Shown here: positions 24,642 to 33,439 of the stretch, piece after piece | How positions within the stretch are numbered: position 1 is the stretch's first letter | How the letters are laid out: the number at the start of each line of letters is the position of its first letter | Origin: an uncultured Maribacter sp. | Lineage (GTDB): Bacteria > Bacteroidota > Bacteroidia > Flavobacteriales > Flavobacteriaceae | NCBI GenBank assembly: GCA_947493885.1 | Contig: CANLTE010000003.1 | Location: 124,001-188,000, forward strand | Length of the DNA stretch: 64,000 nucleotides | Reading direction: 5' to 3' | Program-made: the position numbers and the translations under genes | Notes under the pieces: model-generated | What the model was told of the DNA's origin: nothing | Databases searched by the model: none | What the model saw: only the letters and a program-made list of their open reading frames with translations

Positions 24642-25472
24642 ATGATTGAACTTGGTAAATTAAATACACTTAAAATTCTTAGAGATACTAGTGTAGGATT
24701 GTTTTTAGGAGATGAAGAAGGCAATGATGTTTTGTTGCCTATAAAATACATGCCAGAAAGCCATGAAATTGGAGATGAACTTACTGTTTTTTGTTATTTA
24801 GATTATGAGGAACGCCCAATAGCAACAAATCTCGAACCATTTATTATGGTTAACGAATTTAGGTTACTTCAAGTAGTAGAAGTTAATGAAATAGGAGCTT
24901 TCCTTGATTGGGGGTTAGAAAAACATTTACTTGTTCCATTTAGAGAACAGAGAAACAAAATGAAAGAGGGGCAATGGTATGTAGTTTATTGTTATTTAGA
25001 TGAACGTACTAACCGATTAGTTGCCTCCAATAAAATAGACAAATTTTTAAGTAATGATAATATCAATTTAAAAATTTGGGAAGAAGTAGATTTGTTGGTA
25101 ACAAGACAGACAGATTTAGGTTGGGAGGTTGTTGTTAATAATAAACATAAGGGGCTCGTATATTTTAATGAAGTTTTTAAAAGAATAAATATTGGAGATT
25201 CACTTCCAGGTTGTATTAAACACATAAGACCAGATAATAAGTTGGATATTTCATTACAGCCTCTAGGAACAAGAGTTTTGGAGCCAGCAGCAAACAAAAT
25301 ATATGATGTTTTAGTTGCTAACGGAGGTTATTTAGCGTTACATGATAAATCCAACCCCGAGGAAATTAGAGAAGAACTTCAAATGAGTAAAAAAACCTTT
25401 AAAAAAGGAATTGGTACTTTGTATAAAGCCAGAAAAATTGAAATCAAGGAAGATGGAATTCATGCTATATGA
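24642..25472 (+). CDS. cvfB: CvfB-type S1 RNA-binding protein
   Basis: 276 residues: N-terminal S1-like OB folds (LKILRDTSVGLFLGDEEGNDVLLP, then EVNEIGAFLDWGLEKHLLVPFREQ), a third S1 region (VTRQTDLGWEVVVNNKHKGLVY) and a C-terminal winged helix (HDKSNPEEIREELQMSKKTFKKGIGTLYKARKIEI). CvfB binds RNA and affects virulence-gene mRNA stability in Staphylococcus; in Bacteroidetes its targets are not known. Complete and intact. It sits between the menD unit and the SPOR-like/menA genes. Confidence 0.9.
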   Translation: MIELGKLNTLKILRDTSVGLFLGDEEGNDVLLPIKYMPESHEIGDELTVFCYLDYEERPIATNLEPFIMVNEFRLLQVVEVNEIGAFLDWGLEKHLLVPFREQRNKMKEGQWYVVYCYLDERTNRLVASNKIDKFLSNDNINLKIWEEVDLLVTRQTDLGWEVVVNNKHKGLVYFNEVFKRINIGDSLPGCIKHIRPDNKLDISLQPLGTRVLEPAANKIYDVLVANGGYLALHDKSNPEEIREELQMSKKTFKKGIGTLYKARKIEIKEDGIHAI

Positions 25473-25621
25473 ACTTCTTTAATCAATTGCAATGTATTTT
25501 AAAGGAAAATATCTTTGAAAACACTATATTTATCGTGTAATTATGTGTTGTAATACAGTAATTAAACTATTTTATAGTTAACTTTAACGAAAGAATATAC
25601 CTTTTAAATTCACATTTTATT

Positions 25622-26224
25622 ATGCCGTTTATTGAAGAGAGTGATTTATTAGAATTGCATAAAGATATTGACAAGGCGCAAATAATTAATGAGCGATTAC
25701 TTGATCAAATAAAATATAAAAACAAAGAACTTAAAAAGAAAAAAATACAACGCAATATTTTTGCAGGAATAACATGTGTTTTTTTAATAGGAATGCTTGC
25801 TGTTACATCGTATACGGCCGGATTAAGTAGTTCAAATAGCTTTGATAAACAAAACAATAATCTTTTAGTTTCCATTGATAGTTTAGATGCCATAAAAACA
25901 CGAATTGATAATCTAAAACAGCAAAATGAGGAACTGAGTTTAGTTAAAGAATTTTATTTAGCAAAAGAGTTTTTAGAAAAGGAAAAAATTTACTCTGTTC
26001 AAATAAAATCATTTGTGGATAACAACATAACTCTTGCTTCTGAGGCACTAACAAACACGATGTTTGTAAAAACAAACCCTTTTTATTCCTATTCTATTGG
26101 TAATTTTGAAACATTAAAAGAAGCTCAAACCTTTAGACAACAATTAGTAGATTTAGGTTTTCAAGATGCCTTTGTTGCCTCTTATAAAGAGGGTAAACGT
26201 ATTCAAATAGAATCACCTAATTAA
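25622..26224 (+). CDS. Coiled-coil membrane protein with SPOR-like C-terminus
   Basis: 200 residues. A charged N-terminal coiled coil (DLLELHKDIDKAQIINERLLDQ) precedes one membrane span (about 46-68), then a periplasmic coiled coil and a C-terminal domain of about 70 residues: IYSVQIKSFVDNN, FYSYSIGNFETLKEAQTFRQQLVDLGFQDAFVASYKEGKRI. That last pattern matches SPOR domains, which bind denuded septal peptidoglycan. It ends 8 bases before menA, so both probably share a transcript, with no functional link evident. Confidence 0.75.
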   Translation: MPFIEESDLLELHKDIDKAQIINERLLDQIKYKNKELKKKKIQRNIFAGITCVFLIGMLAVTSYTAGLSSSNSFDKQNNNLLVSIDSLDAIKTRIDNLKQQNEELSLVKEFYLAKEFLEKEKIYSVQIKSFVDNNITLASEALTNTMFVKTNPFYSYSIGNFETLKEAQTFRQQLVDLGFQDAFVASYKEGKRIQIESPN

Positions 26225-26232
26225 TTTATAAT

Positions 26233-27141
26233 TTGAATAGTTTTTCGGTTTGGGTAAAAGCAGCTCGATTAAGAACTTTACCACTTTCTATTTCTGGAGT
26301 TGTTGTTGGCACTACTTTAGCGAGGTATTATAATGCCTTTGATGCTACAATTTTTACACTAGCGCTTTTAACCACTATAGGCTTTCAGGTAACGTCTAAT
26401 TTTGCCAACGATTATGGTGATGGGGTAAAAGGTACGGATAACGAAGATCGTATTGGCCCAAAACGTGTACTTCAAAGTGGTTTATTGACAAGGACTCAAC
26501 TAAAAAGAGGAATTATAGTTACTATATTAATTAATATTCTATTAGTTGTAGCTGTTGTTGCATATACCTTTGGGTTAGAAAACTTGGGTTATATAGTATT
26601 GTTTCTATTTTTAGGAGGACTTAGTATCTGGGCAGCAATAAAATATACTGTTGGAGAATCAGCCTATGGATACAGAGGGTTAGGAGATTTATTCGTTTTT
26701 TTATTTTTTGGAATTTTGGGGGTATTAGGCTCAATGTTTTTATACACTAAATTTTTAACGTTCAATGCCTTTTTTCCGGCAATTACAATGGGTTTATTAA
26801 GTACAGGTGTACTCAATTTAAACAATTTAAGAGACTGTGAATCAGATAAAAAATCTGGTAAAAATACTATTATTGTTAAGCTTGGTTATCAAAAAGGAAA
26901 AGTGTACCACTCAGTCATTATGGTACTATCTTTTTTTAGTTTGCTTTTTTTTATTAGCAAAACGTATACCAGTTGGTTTCAGTTTATTCCTATGCTCTTT
27001 TATATTCCAATTGGTGTTCAATTAGTAAAAGTTATAAAGGAGAAACAACCTAAAAACCTTGACCCCGAACTTAAAAAATTGGCCCTAAGTACTTTTGGTA
27101 TTGCAGTACTATTCTATTTTTGTTATCATTATTTTTTGTAA
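26233..27141 (+). CDS. menA: 1,4-dihydroxy-2-naphthoate polyprenyltransferase MenA, TTG start
   Basis: 302-residue UbiA-type membrane enzyme that attaches the prenyl tail to DHNA. The start codon is TTG 26233: it gives MNSFSVWVKAARLRTLPLS, the normal family start, and no ATG is available before the conserved part. The first Asp-rich motif is NFANDYGDGVKGTDNEDRIG (57-74); the second is NNLRDCESDKKSGKNT. Eight to nine hydrophobic helices follow. It closely follows the SPOR-like gene and precedes the response regulator by 33 bases. Confidence 0.95.
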   Translation: MNSFSVWVKAARLRTLPLSISGVVVGTTLARYYNAFDATIFTLALLTTIGFQVTSNFANDYGDGVKGTDNEDRIGPKRVLQSGLLTRTQLKRGIIVTILINILLVVAVVAYTFGLENLGYIVLFLFLGGLSIWAAIKYTVGESAYGYRGLGDLFVFLFFGILGVLGSMFLYTKFLTFNAFFPAITMGLLSTGVLNLNNLRDCESDKKSGKNTIIVKLGYQKGKVYHSVIMVLSFFSLLFFISKTYTSWFQFIPMLFYIPIGVQLVKVIKEKQPKNLDPELKKLALSTFGIAVLFYFCYHYFL

Positions 27142-27174
27142 TTTTGAATAATAACCTTCAAAAAACTATATCAC

Positions 27175-27933
27175 TTGGAAAAGCCAATTAGAATCCTGAT
27201 TGTAGAAGATAATGTCATTATTGCAGATGATATGCAATCCATGCTCGAAGAAATTGGTTACGAAATAGTAGACAATGTAATTGTTTATGAACAAGCTGTT
27301 GAAGTTTTAAAAAATAACCAAGTAGACCTTGTTCTAATTGATATTATTTTGGCGTCTGATAAAACAGGAATAGATTTAGGAAAACATATTAGAGATAATT
27401 ATGACATTCCTTTCATTTTTGTAACCTCAAATTCGGATAGAGCTACTGTTGAAAATGCAAAAACGGTTAAGCCTAATGGATATTTGGTTAAACCTTTTGA
27501 ACAGCAAGACTTGTATACTTCTATTGAAATAGCATTGTCCAACTTCACTTATGGTACTAATAAAAATGCTAATGGATCGGTAAATGAAAGTGAGGAAGAT
27601 GTGCCAATGTCTAATTCCGTTTTAAAAGATTCTATTTTTGTAAAAAAACAGCATCTGTATTATAGAATTCAGTTTGGAGACATTCAATTTATTAAAGCAG
27701 ATAACGTTTATTTAGAAGTTAATACTGTTGACAAAAAATTCTTGGTAAGATCTCCTCTTAAAGATTATTTAGAAAAGTTACCAAAAAACAAATTCTACAG
27801 AGCTCATAAATCTTATATTGTTAATGTTGATCATATAGATGCCATTAACTCTAAGGATATTATGATTAACAATAATTTGATTCCAATTTCGAAGGACTTT
27901 AAAGAGTTTATTATTTCAGCAATGAATTCTTAA
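27175..27933 (+). CDS. LytTR-family response regulator, TTG start
   Basis: 252 residues. Receiver domain: acidic pair Glu11-Asp12, phospho-acceptor Asp56 (LVLIDIILA), Thr84 and Lys106 (YLVKPF). A linker rich in Asn/Ser/Glu (about 125-145) leads to a LytTR DNA-binding domain (QFIKADNVYLEVNT, FYRAHKSYIVNVDHIDAI). TTG 27175 is the only start that preserves the receiver N-terminus. The TPR histidine kinase downstream on the same strand is the likely partner, though a terminator and a 689-base gap separate them, so they are probably separate transcripts. Confidence 0.92.
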   Translation: MEKPIRILIVEDNVIIADDMQSMLEEIGYEIVDNVIVYEQAVEVLKNNQVDLVLIDIILASDKTGIDLGKHIRDNYDIPFIFVTSNSDRATVENAKTVKPNGYLVKPFEQQDLYTSIEIALSNFTYGTNKNANGSVNESEEDVPMSNSVLKDSIFVKKQHLYYRIQFGDIQFIKADNVYLEVNTVDKKFLVRSPLKDYLEKLPKNKFYRAHKSYIVNVDHIDAINSKDIMINNNLIPISKDFKEFIISAMNS

Positions 27934-27957
27934 AAGCTAATCATAACATTATATTAA

Positions 27958-27982
27958 GGACGCCAATAGGGCGTCTTTTTTT
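27958..27982 (+). terminator. Terminator of response regulator gene
   Basis: GACGCC and GGCGTC pair around AATAG, followed by seven T. Confidence 0.85.
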
Positions 27983-28045
27983 GTATCATGTTTTAAATGT
28001 AATACAACAATTTTACATAAGTTCACAACAATACTTTTGTTAAAG

Positions 28046-28178
28046 TGAATTACACATATACTTTAGCGATGTAGTATTGAAATTAATATTTGAATTAGCG
28101 TTAAATAATTTTTTTCATTTTCATATAGTGTTCTCAAAAAAAGAGTTCTGAATTATACGCAGAACTCTTTTCTTTTTT
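28046..28178 (+). ncRNA. Candidate small RNA
   Basis: A TACTTTTG (-7 consensus) at 28032-28039, with only a weak TTTT at the -33 position, precedes about 95 bases with no ORF and a strong terminator at 28137-28178. A promoter and terminator bracketing non-coding DNA suggests a short transcript; the start is a guess from the -7 element. Confidence 0.25.
28137..28178 (+). terminator. Orphan terminator in the 28 kb gap
   Basis: AAAAGAGTTCTG and CAGAACTCTTTT form a perfect 12-bp stem with a 9-base loop and T-rich tail, although no gene ends here and the previous gene already has its own terminator 160 bases upstream. Confidence 0.8.
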
Positions 28179-28415
28179 GATTTCTAGATCTATTTTTTGT
28201 AGGTGATCTCTTCATTTTTAAAAATACCCAATATCGATGAAATGTATTAAAAATAGGCTGAAATACATTAGCTGTTCCTTAAATACCTTTTCACAACAAA
28301 AAAAGGGGGTTACACAACAATAACCAGAAATTTACAGCGACATGCAATATTTTTGATAGGCCTTTTATAGGCTCCCAAATTTTATTATTCAATTTACTTG
28401 TATTGCATTTTTGGT

Positions 28416-28433
28416 AAGGTTAATGTTAACCTT
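28416..28433. repeat. Inverted repeat AAGGTTAA-TG-TTAACCTT
   Basis: Perfect 8-bp arms with a two-base centre, 190 bases before the kinase gene. The form suits a dimeric regulator site better than an RNA hairpin. Confidence 0.4.
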
Positions 28434-28519
28434 TTTAATTGTTTTTTGATTTTTTTTCAAGCCTATGTTTAGGAGGTAAATTAAATTGTAAAATGGGTTT
28501 TAGAGAACACCCCAAGCAA

Positions 28520-28564
28520 TTAAACAACGTTTTTTGTTTAATGAAAGTTGTTTTAGTAAACAAC
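28520..28564 (+). promoter_or_regulatory. Two adjacent hairpins upstream of kinase gene
   Basis: TTAAACAA-N6-TTGTTTAA (28520-28541) is followed at once by GTTGTTT-TAGT-AAACAAC (28547-28564). The AAACAAC in the first arm (28522-28528) can also pair with the GTTGTTT of the second hairpin, so two mutually exclusive folds are possible 58 bases before the kinase start. Confidence 0.35.
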
Positions 28565-28622
28565 AAAAATTTAGTAAAATCAGGTTATAACGTTATGTTT
28601 GATTTTACTGTTTTAATATGAT

Positions 28623-30590
28623 ATGAAAACATTTCTTACCAAAATATTACTTTTAGTACTTACGAGTATAATTACTATATATGAAGTTACAGCCCAAGAT
28701 AGTATTTTAACAACCGAAGATTTTTTTCAAGAATTTCAAAACCTAAAGGAATCTCAAGAACAGTTTAATTATTTTTTTGATACTCCTAATCGCTACAATC
28801 TAAATTCTGCTTACGACTGGTTAGATACAGTTAATTTGTATTTAAACGATGCACAAAAAATAAATGATTCTACCGCGATTAATAACTATAAAATAGTATC
28901 CTCTCAAATCTATTTTGATCTTGGTGATTATGATAAAAGTTTGGCTATTACAAAGGAGTTATACGGTAATAAGAAAAACTTAGATGAAAAATTAAAAGCC
29001 ATAGTACTTAATTTAATGGATAATAATTATTCCAAATTAGAGCTCTATGCGGAACAAATTGAAATTAGAAAAGAAAAGAAAGAGTTAGGTATTACTGAGA
29101 AAGTTGCCTTTTATGATATTTACTCCAATTTGGGGTTACATAGAAAGGCAATGGATGATTATTTTCTGGAAGAGAAAAAAAATGTAAGTGAGAATGATTT
29201 TTATAGCCAGGCAGTTTTTTATAATAATGTTGGAAACTATCTTCGATTAGATAAATCTACGCCAACCGCTCTTAGTACATACAAAAAAGCAAAAGGTTTT
29301 ATTGATGTTTTTTTAAATGATGTTACCAAAATAAAATCTGAAAAAGAGGTTATTGACGGCAACCATTTAAAAGGAATAATAGAAGGAAATATCGGCAAGT
29401 GTTTTTCGCAATTGAAACAATATGAAGAAGCTATTCCGTATTTAGAAAACAGTATATCTATTATTAAAAAATACAATAAGGGTAAGTTCTCTTCTAATGT
29501 TGTTGAGAATACACTTGAAATAGCGTCATGTTATTTACAGCTGGATGATTTTGAAAAAACCACTGACTTTTTAAGTGATAGTATTGACCCAAGAAAAACG
29601 GCAAATATTATTAAAAAAAATAAATTGTTGGCAGCGTATTATGATAAAACCGGAGACTTTGAAAATTCTATTGTTTATTTAAAAAGAAACAATAGAATAA
29701 ATGATTCTATAGATATTAATAAGTCGGCCATTAAAAAACAGCAATTAGCTGCTGTTGTGGGTCAAGATTTAGAGAATTCCAGAATAATGCTGGAAGAACA
29801 GAAAAAGGAGATAGAAAAATCTAGAGACGAAATGATTCAAAAAGAAGAGCAGATAAATCTGGTTTTTATTTCGTTGATATTTACTTTATTAGGTTTTGCG
29901 GGATTAGTTTATGCATATTTAAAAAGTATAAAAAACCAACGTTTAATTGCTGAACAAAAAGGTATTATCGAAAAGGCTCTTGTTGAAAAAGATTCGTTAT
30001 TAAAAGAAATTCACCATCGTGTAAAAAACAATTTACAAATGGTATCAAGTTTGTTAAGTTTACAAACAAAAAATACAAGAAGTAAATCTGCAATAGCTGC
30101 TTTAGAAGAAGGTAAGAGTAGGGTAAAAGCCATGGCGTTAATTCATCAAAAATTGTATCAAAACGATGATTTATCCGTTATTGAAATGCAAGGGTACATT
30201 GAAAGCTTAATTAATAGTGTACAATCTGTTTACAAAAAAGGTGGACATAATATTAATATTACCATTGATGCGGAAGGAGTAGAGTTGGATATTGATAGGG
30301 CTATTCCATTTGGGTTAATGTTAAACGAATTGGTCTCGAACTCATTCAAATATGCTTTCCCTAACGATGAAGACCACGGTAAAATTTATATACATTTAAG
30401 AAAAACCTTGGGTGAAGAAGGCTTTTTTGAGTATACAGATAATGGTATTGGTTTACCAGAAGATACGGATGAAAGAGCGCAGTCGTCAATGGGTATTCGT
30501 TTAATGAATCGTTTAGCAAATCAATTACAAACAAATTTGAATGTAGACAAAACTACAGAGGGAGTTCGTTTTTGGTTTAATTTCAAATAG
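28623..30590 (+). CDS. TPR sensor histidine kinase, HisKA_2 type
   Basis: 655 residues. Signal peptide (ends VTAQ), about 350 residues of periplasmic TPR-like helices, a predicted coiled coil, one membrane span at about 413-435, then a HisKA_2 dimerisation domain with EIHHRVKNNLQMVSSLLSLQ (His464/His465) and an HATPase domain (N-box LNELVSNSFKYAF, G1 EYTDNGIGLPED, G2 SSMGIRLMNRLA). It likely senses an envelope signal through the TPR region and phosphorylates the LytTR regulator encoded upstream. It converges with the SDR gene with a single base between their stops. Confidence 0.92.
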   Translation: MKTFLTKILLLVLTSIITIYEVTAQDSILTTEDFFQEFQNLKESQEQFNYFFDTPNRYNLNSAYDWLDTVNLYLNDAQKINDSTAINNYKIVSSQIYFDLGDYDKSLAITKELYGNKKNLDEKLKAIVLNLMDNNYSKLELYAEQIEIRKEKKELGITEKVAFYDIYSNLGLHRKAMDDYFLEEKKNVSENDFYSQAVFYNNVGNYLRLDKSTPTALSTYKKAKGFIDVFLNDVTKIKSEKEVIDGNHLKGIIEGNIGKCFSQLKQYEEAIPYLENSISIIKKYNKGKFSSNVVENTLEIASCYLQLDDFEKTTDFLSDSIDPRKTANIIKKNKLLAAYYDKTGDFENSIVYLKRNNRINDSIDINKSAIKKQQLAAVVGQDLENSRIMLEEQKKEIEKSRDEMIQKEEQINLVFISLIFTLLGFAGLVYAYLKSIKNQRLIAEQKGIIEKALVEKDSLLKEIHHRVKNNLQMVSSLLSLQTKNTRSKSAIAALEEGKSRVKAMALIHQKLYQNDDLSVIEMQGYIESLINSVQSVYKKGGHNINITIDAEGVELDIDRAIPFGLMLNELVSNSFKYAFPNDEDHGKIYIHLRKTLGEEGFFEYTDNGIGLPEDTDERAQSSMGIRLMNRLANQLQTNLNVDKTTEGVRFWFNFK

Positions 30591-30591
30591 G

Positions 30592-31386
30592 TTACCTAAC
30601 CGCACTTTTTAAAACTATTTTATGTAATAGCTTTGGAAAAAAACGTTTTATATAAACAGCTAAAATTTCTTTTCTACCAATATTTGATTCGTATTTTCTA
30701 CGTTCAATAGCACGTATCATTTTTTTAGCAAAAATAGAAACAGGTATTCCGTTTTGCGTTGCTTCATCTTTTTTATTAAGAGCTGTTCCGTCTTCTGTTA
30801 ATGCATTTTTATCTACATCTGTACTAATAAAACCAGGGCAAATTAAAGTTACATCAATACCATCCTTTTGGTGCTCCATTCTTAATACATCAAAAAAACC
30901 ATGTAATGCGTGTTTAGCTCCACAATAACCAGAACGATATGGTGAACCAAATTTCCCCATGAGACTTGTTATAGTAGCAAAATGACCATTTTTTTGCTTA
31001 ATAAAATAGGGCAAAACGGCTTTACTTAATGCAACCGTTCCTAAGTAGTTAACATCAATAAGCTTTTGATAAACAGAGAAGTCGGTATCTACAATTAGTG
31101 AACGTTGACTAATTCCGCCGTTATTAATCAAGAGGTCAATTTTTCCAAAAAAAGAAGTGGCAGCTTCCGCTTTAAATCTCATATGTTCAAAATCTTCTAA
31201 GTCCAGAGGTAATATTTCAACATTTTCAGAATTACTACAGTTATTTTTAACTTTAAGTAGCGCATCTTCCTTTCTAGAGGATATAATTAACTTACAGTTT
31301 TTATTGTTTAAGGTATATGTTAAAGCTTCTCCAATTCCTGAAGATGCTCCAGTAATCCATACTACTTTTCCATCAATCTTTGACAT
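30592..31386 (-). CDS. Short-chain dehydrogenase/reductase
   Basis: 264-residue classical SDR: cofactor motif TGASSGIG (12-19), INNGG (88-91), and catalytic Ser141, Tyr154 and Lys158 (YCGAK). Asn113 (VNYLG) completes the tetrad. The C-terminus is basic (RRKYESNIGRKEI, then RFFPKLLHKIVLKSAVR), suggesting membrane association as in the DHRS7/keto-lipid reductase branch. A 3-keto-lipid substrate is possible and would match the lipid genes at 54-57 kb, but nothing near this gene shows it. It is divergent from menC (46 bases). Confidence 0.85.
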   Translation of the reverse strand: MSKIDGKVVWITGASSGIGEALTYTLNNKNCKLIISSRKEDALLKVKNNCSNSENVEILPLDLEDFEHMRFKAEAATSFFGKIDLLINNGGISQRSLIVDTDFSVYQKLIDVNYLGTVALSKAVLPYFIKQKNGHFATITSLMGKFGSPYRSGYCGAKHALHGFFDVLRMEHQKDGIDVTLICPGFISTDVDKNALTEDGTALNKKDEATQNGIPVSIFAKKMIRAIERRKYESNIGRKEILAVYIKRFFPKLLHKIVLKSAVR

Positions 31387-31414
31387 ACTATAATTTTAAG
31401 AGCCAAAATATAGC

Positions 31415-31422
31415 TAAATTTG
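31415..31422 (+). promoter_or_regulatory. Candidate -7 element TAAATTTG for menC
   Basis: Matches TAnnTTTG, ends 10 bases before the menC ATG; the -33 site is only a weak TTTTAAG near 31394. Predicts a leader of a few bases. Confidence 0.35.
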
Positions 31423-31432
31423 ACGTCACCAG

Positions 31433-32485
31433 ATGAAAGCTACCTATAAAAAATATATTTTAAATTTTAAACGCCCAAGTGGAACATCAAGAGGGGTGCT
31501 TATTACGAAAGAAACTTGGTTTATCATTTTAGAAAAAAATGGGGAATATGGTATTGGCGAATGTGGAATATTAAGAACTCTTAGTTATGATGATGTGCCT
31601 AATTTCGCAGAAAAATTAAAATGGACTTGCGATAATATTCATTTAGGTTTATACGTGTTATTAGAAAACTTAATTGAGTTTCCGAGTATCCAATTTGGGT
31701 TAGAACAAGCTTTTTTGTCATTAAATGCAGCTACTCCTTTTAAACTTTTTGAATCAGATTTTATAAAAAGAGAAAAATCTATTCCTATTAATGGATTAAT
31801 TTGGATGGGAGATGAAGCTTATATGTTAAAACAAATTAAGGAAAAGTTAACTCAAGGATTTAAATGTATAAAGTTAAAAATAGGAGCTATTGATTTTGAT
31901 ACGGAATTATCGCTATTATCATCTATCCGACACAAATATAATGAACATACTATTGAGTTAAGAGTTGATGCTAACGGGGCCTTTCATCAAACAGAGGCAC
32001 TAGATAGGCTAAAAACGTTATCTGAATTTAAAATACATTCTATAGAACAACCAATTAAAGCAGGAAATTGGAACGCAATGAAAAATTTATGTGAAAACAG
32101 CTCTTTGCCAATTGCTTTAGATGAGGAATTAATAGGCATTTTTAGTGTAACTCAAAAAGAAAAACTACTACAAACAATACAACCACAATATATTATTTTA
32201 AAACCTAGTTTGGTTGGTGGAATTAAGGGTTGTGAAGAGTGGATTTCTCTCGCTGAAAAATGCAATATTGGATGGTGGATAACTAGTGCACTTGAAAGTA
32301 ATATTGGACTTAATGCAATTGCGCAATGGACATATACATTAAATAGTAATATGCTACAAGGTTTAGGGACAGGTGGGTTGTATACCAATAACTTTGATAG
32401 TCCGCTTACAGTAAAAAATGGTGCGTTGTTTTATGATAAAGATAAAAAATGGAAACAAAATTTAATTAATGACTTATGTATATAG
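31433..32485 (+). CDS. menC: o-Succinylbenzoate synthase MenC
   Basis: 350-residue enolase-superfamily enzyme that dehydrates SHCHC to o-succinylbenzoate. Catalytic residues are visible: Lys147 and Lys149 (IKLKIG), metal ligands Asp179 (RVDANG), Glu205 (IEQP) and Asp230 (ALDEE), and Lys257 (ILKPS). The C-terminal strand SALESNIGLNAIAQW is typical. It overlaps the CPBP protease gene by 10 bases, so the men genes here are translationally coupled. It is divergent from the SDR. Confidence 0.95.
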   Translation: MKATYKKYILNFKRPSGTSRGVLITKETWFIILEKNGEYGIGECGILRTLSYDDVPNFAEKLKWTCDNIHLGLYVLLENLIEFPSIQFGLEQAFLSLNAATPFKLFESDFIKREKSIPINGLIWMGDEAYMLKQIKEKLTQGFKCIKLKIGAIDFDTELSLLSSIRHKYNEHTIELRVDANGAFHQTEALDRLKTLSEFKIHSIEQPIKAGNWNAMKNLCENSSLPIALDEELIGIFSVTQKEKLLQTIQPQYIILKPSLVGGIKGCEEWISLAEKCNIGWWITSALESNIGLNAIAQWTYTLNSNMLQGLGTGGLYTNNFDSPLTVKNGALFYDKDKKWKQNLINDLCI

Positions 32486-33438
32486 AGCAAGCATATAAGG
32501 GAAAAAATGATATTTGGAGATACATAATAGGACTTGTTACTATTTTTATTGGATGGCAATTCGTTGGAATGATTCCTTTAGCTATATTTCTTTTTCCAAA
32601 AATGATGGAGGGAGGTAAAATGGTAAGCGAGGTTTCGGAAATGAGTAATTTGCTAGGGTCTAATCTGTTTTTGTTTTTAATGCTATTGTCCTTTACATTT
32701 GGTCTTGTAGCTACTTTTTTTACTTGTAGAAGTATACATCTAAGAAGCATTACTACATTAACGACTTCCCGAAAAAAAATTGATTGGAAAAGAATATTTT
32801 TTGCATTTACTTTTTGGGCAATTATAACCATAAGCTTAACGGGAGTGGATATTTTATCCTCTCCAGAGGACTATGTATATAATTTTGAGTTAACTCCTTT
32901 TTTAATTCTTTTAGTAATAACGGTATTGTTTATACCACTGCAAACAAGTTTTGAAGAATATTTTATGCGTGGTTATTTAATGCAAATGATAGGATTAGCT
33001 GCTAAAAATAGATGGGTACCTTTGCTAATAACCTCTGTTTTTTTTGGATTCCTTCATGTTTTTAATCCCGAGGTAGAGAAATTGGGTTATGGTATTATGG
33101 TGTACTACATTGGTACGGGGCTTTTTTTAGGAGTATTAACCCTTATGGATGACGGTTTAGAACTTGCTATTGGTTTTCATGCGGCTAATAATTTAATTAC
33201 CGCACTTTTGGTAACTGCAGATTGGACAGCTTTTCAAACGCATTCACTTTATAGAGATGTTTCCGACCCAGCATTAGGATGGGATGTGTTTGTACCCGTA
33301 TTAATAATTTACCCCTTATTATTATTTATATTTTCAAAGAAATACAAATGGACCAATTGGAGAGAAAAGCTTACGGGCAATATCATATCTAAAGAAGCAA
33401 TATTGGGTGAAGATGAAGTTAACCAAATAGGGATTTAG
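32476..33438 (+). CDS. CPBP intramembrane metalloprotease (Abi family)
   Basis: 320 residues with about eight hydrophobic spans. The CPBP motifs are all present: EE-x3-R in SFEEYFMRGYL, FxxxH in FGFLHVFNPE and H-x3-N in GFHAANNLI. Such proteins cleave or process substrates within the membrane; some modify prenylated proteins or give immunity to peptides. It sits between menC (10-base overlap) and menE (1 base) in one operon, so it is always made with menaquinone enzymes; why is not known. Confidence 0.9.
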   Translation: MYIEQAYKGKNDIWRYIIGLVTIFIGWQFVGMIPLAIFLFPKMMEGGKMVSEVSEMSNLLGSNLFLFLMLLSFTFGLVATFFTCRSIHLRSITTLTTSRKKIDWKRIFFAFTFWAIITISLTGVDILSSPEDYVYNFELTPFLILLVITVLFIPLQTSFEEYFMRGYLMQMIGLAAKNRWVPLLITSVFFGFLHVFNPEVEKLGYGIMVYYIGTGLFLGVLTLMDDGLELAIGFHAANNLITALLVTADWTAFQTHSLYRDVSDPALGWDVFVPVLIIYPLLLFIFSKKYKWTNWREKLTGNIISKEAILGEDEVNQIGI

Positions 33439-33439
33439 T

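Larger units (their letters stand above)
27983..28622. other. Long non-coding interval before the kinase gene
   Basis: About 640 bases without a convincing gene. It contains a candidate small RNA (28046-28178), an 18-base inverted repeat (28416-28433), two adjacent hairpins (28520-28564) and an AGGAGG (28471) not followed at proper distance by an ORF. A 60-codon ORF ending right before the kinase start (28439-28621, TTG start) looks fortuitous. Confidence 0.5.

Noticed and set aside
28439-28621. 60-codon ORF (TTG start) ending directly before the kinase gene
   Set aside because: No family resemblance, Shine-Dalgarno-like AGGAGG is misplaced inside the ORF, and the region is better explained as structured non-coding leader.
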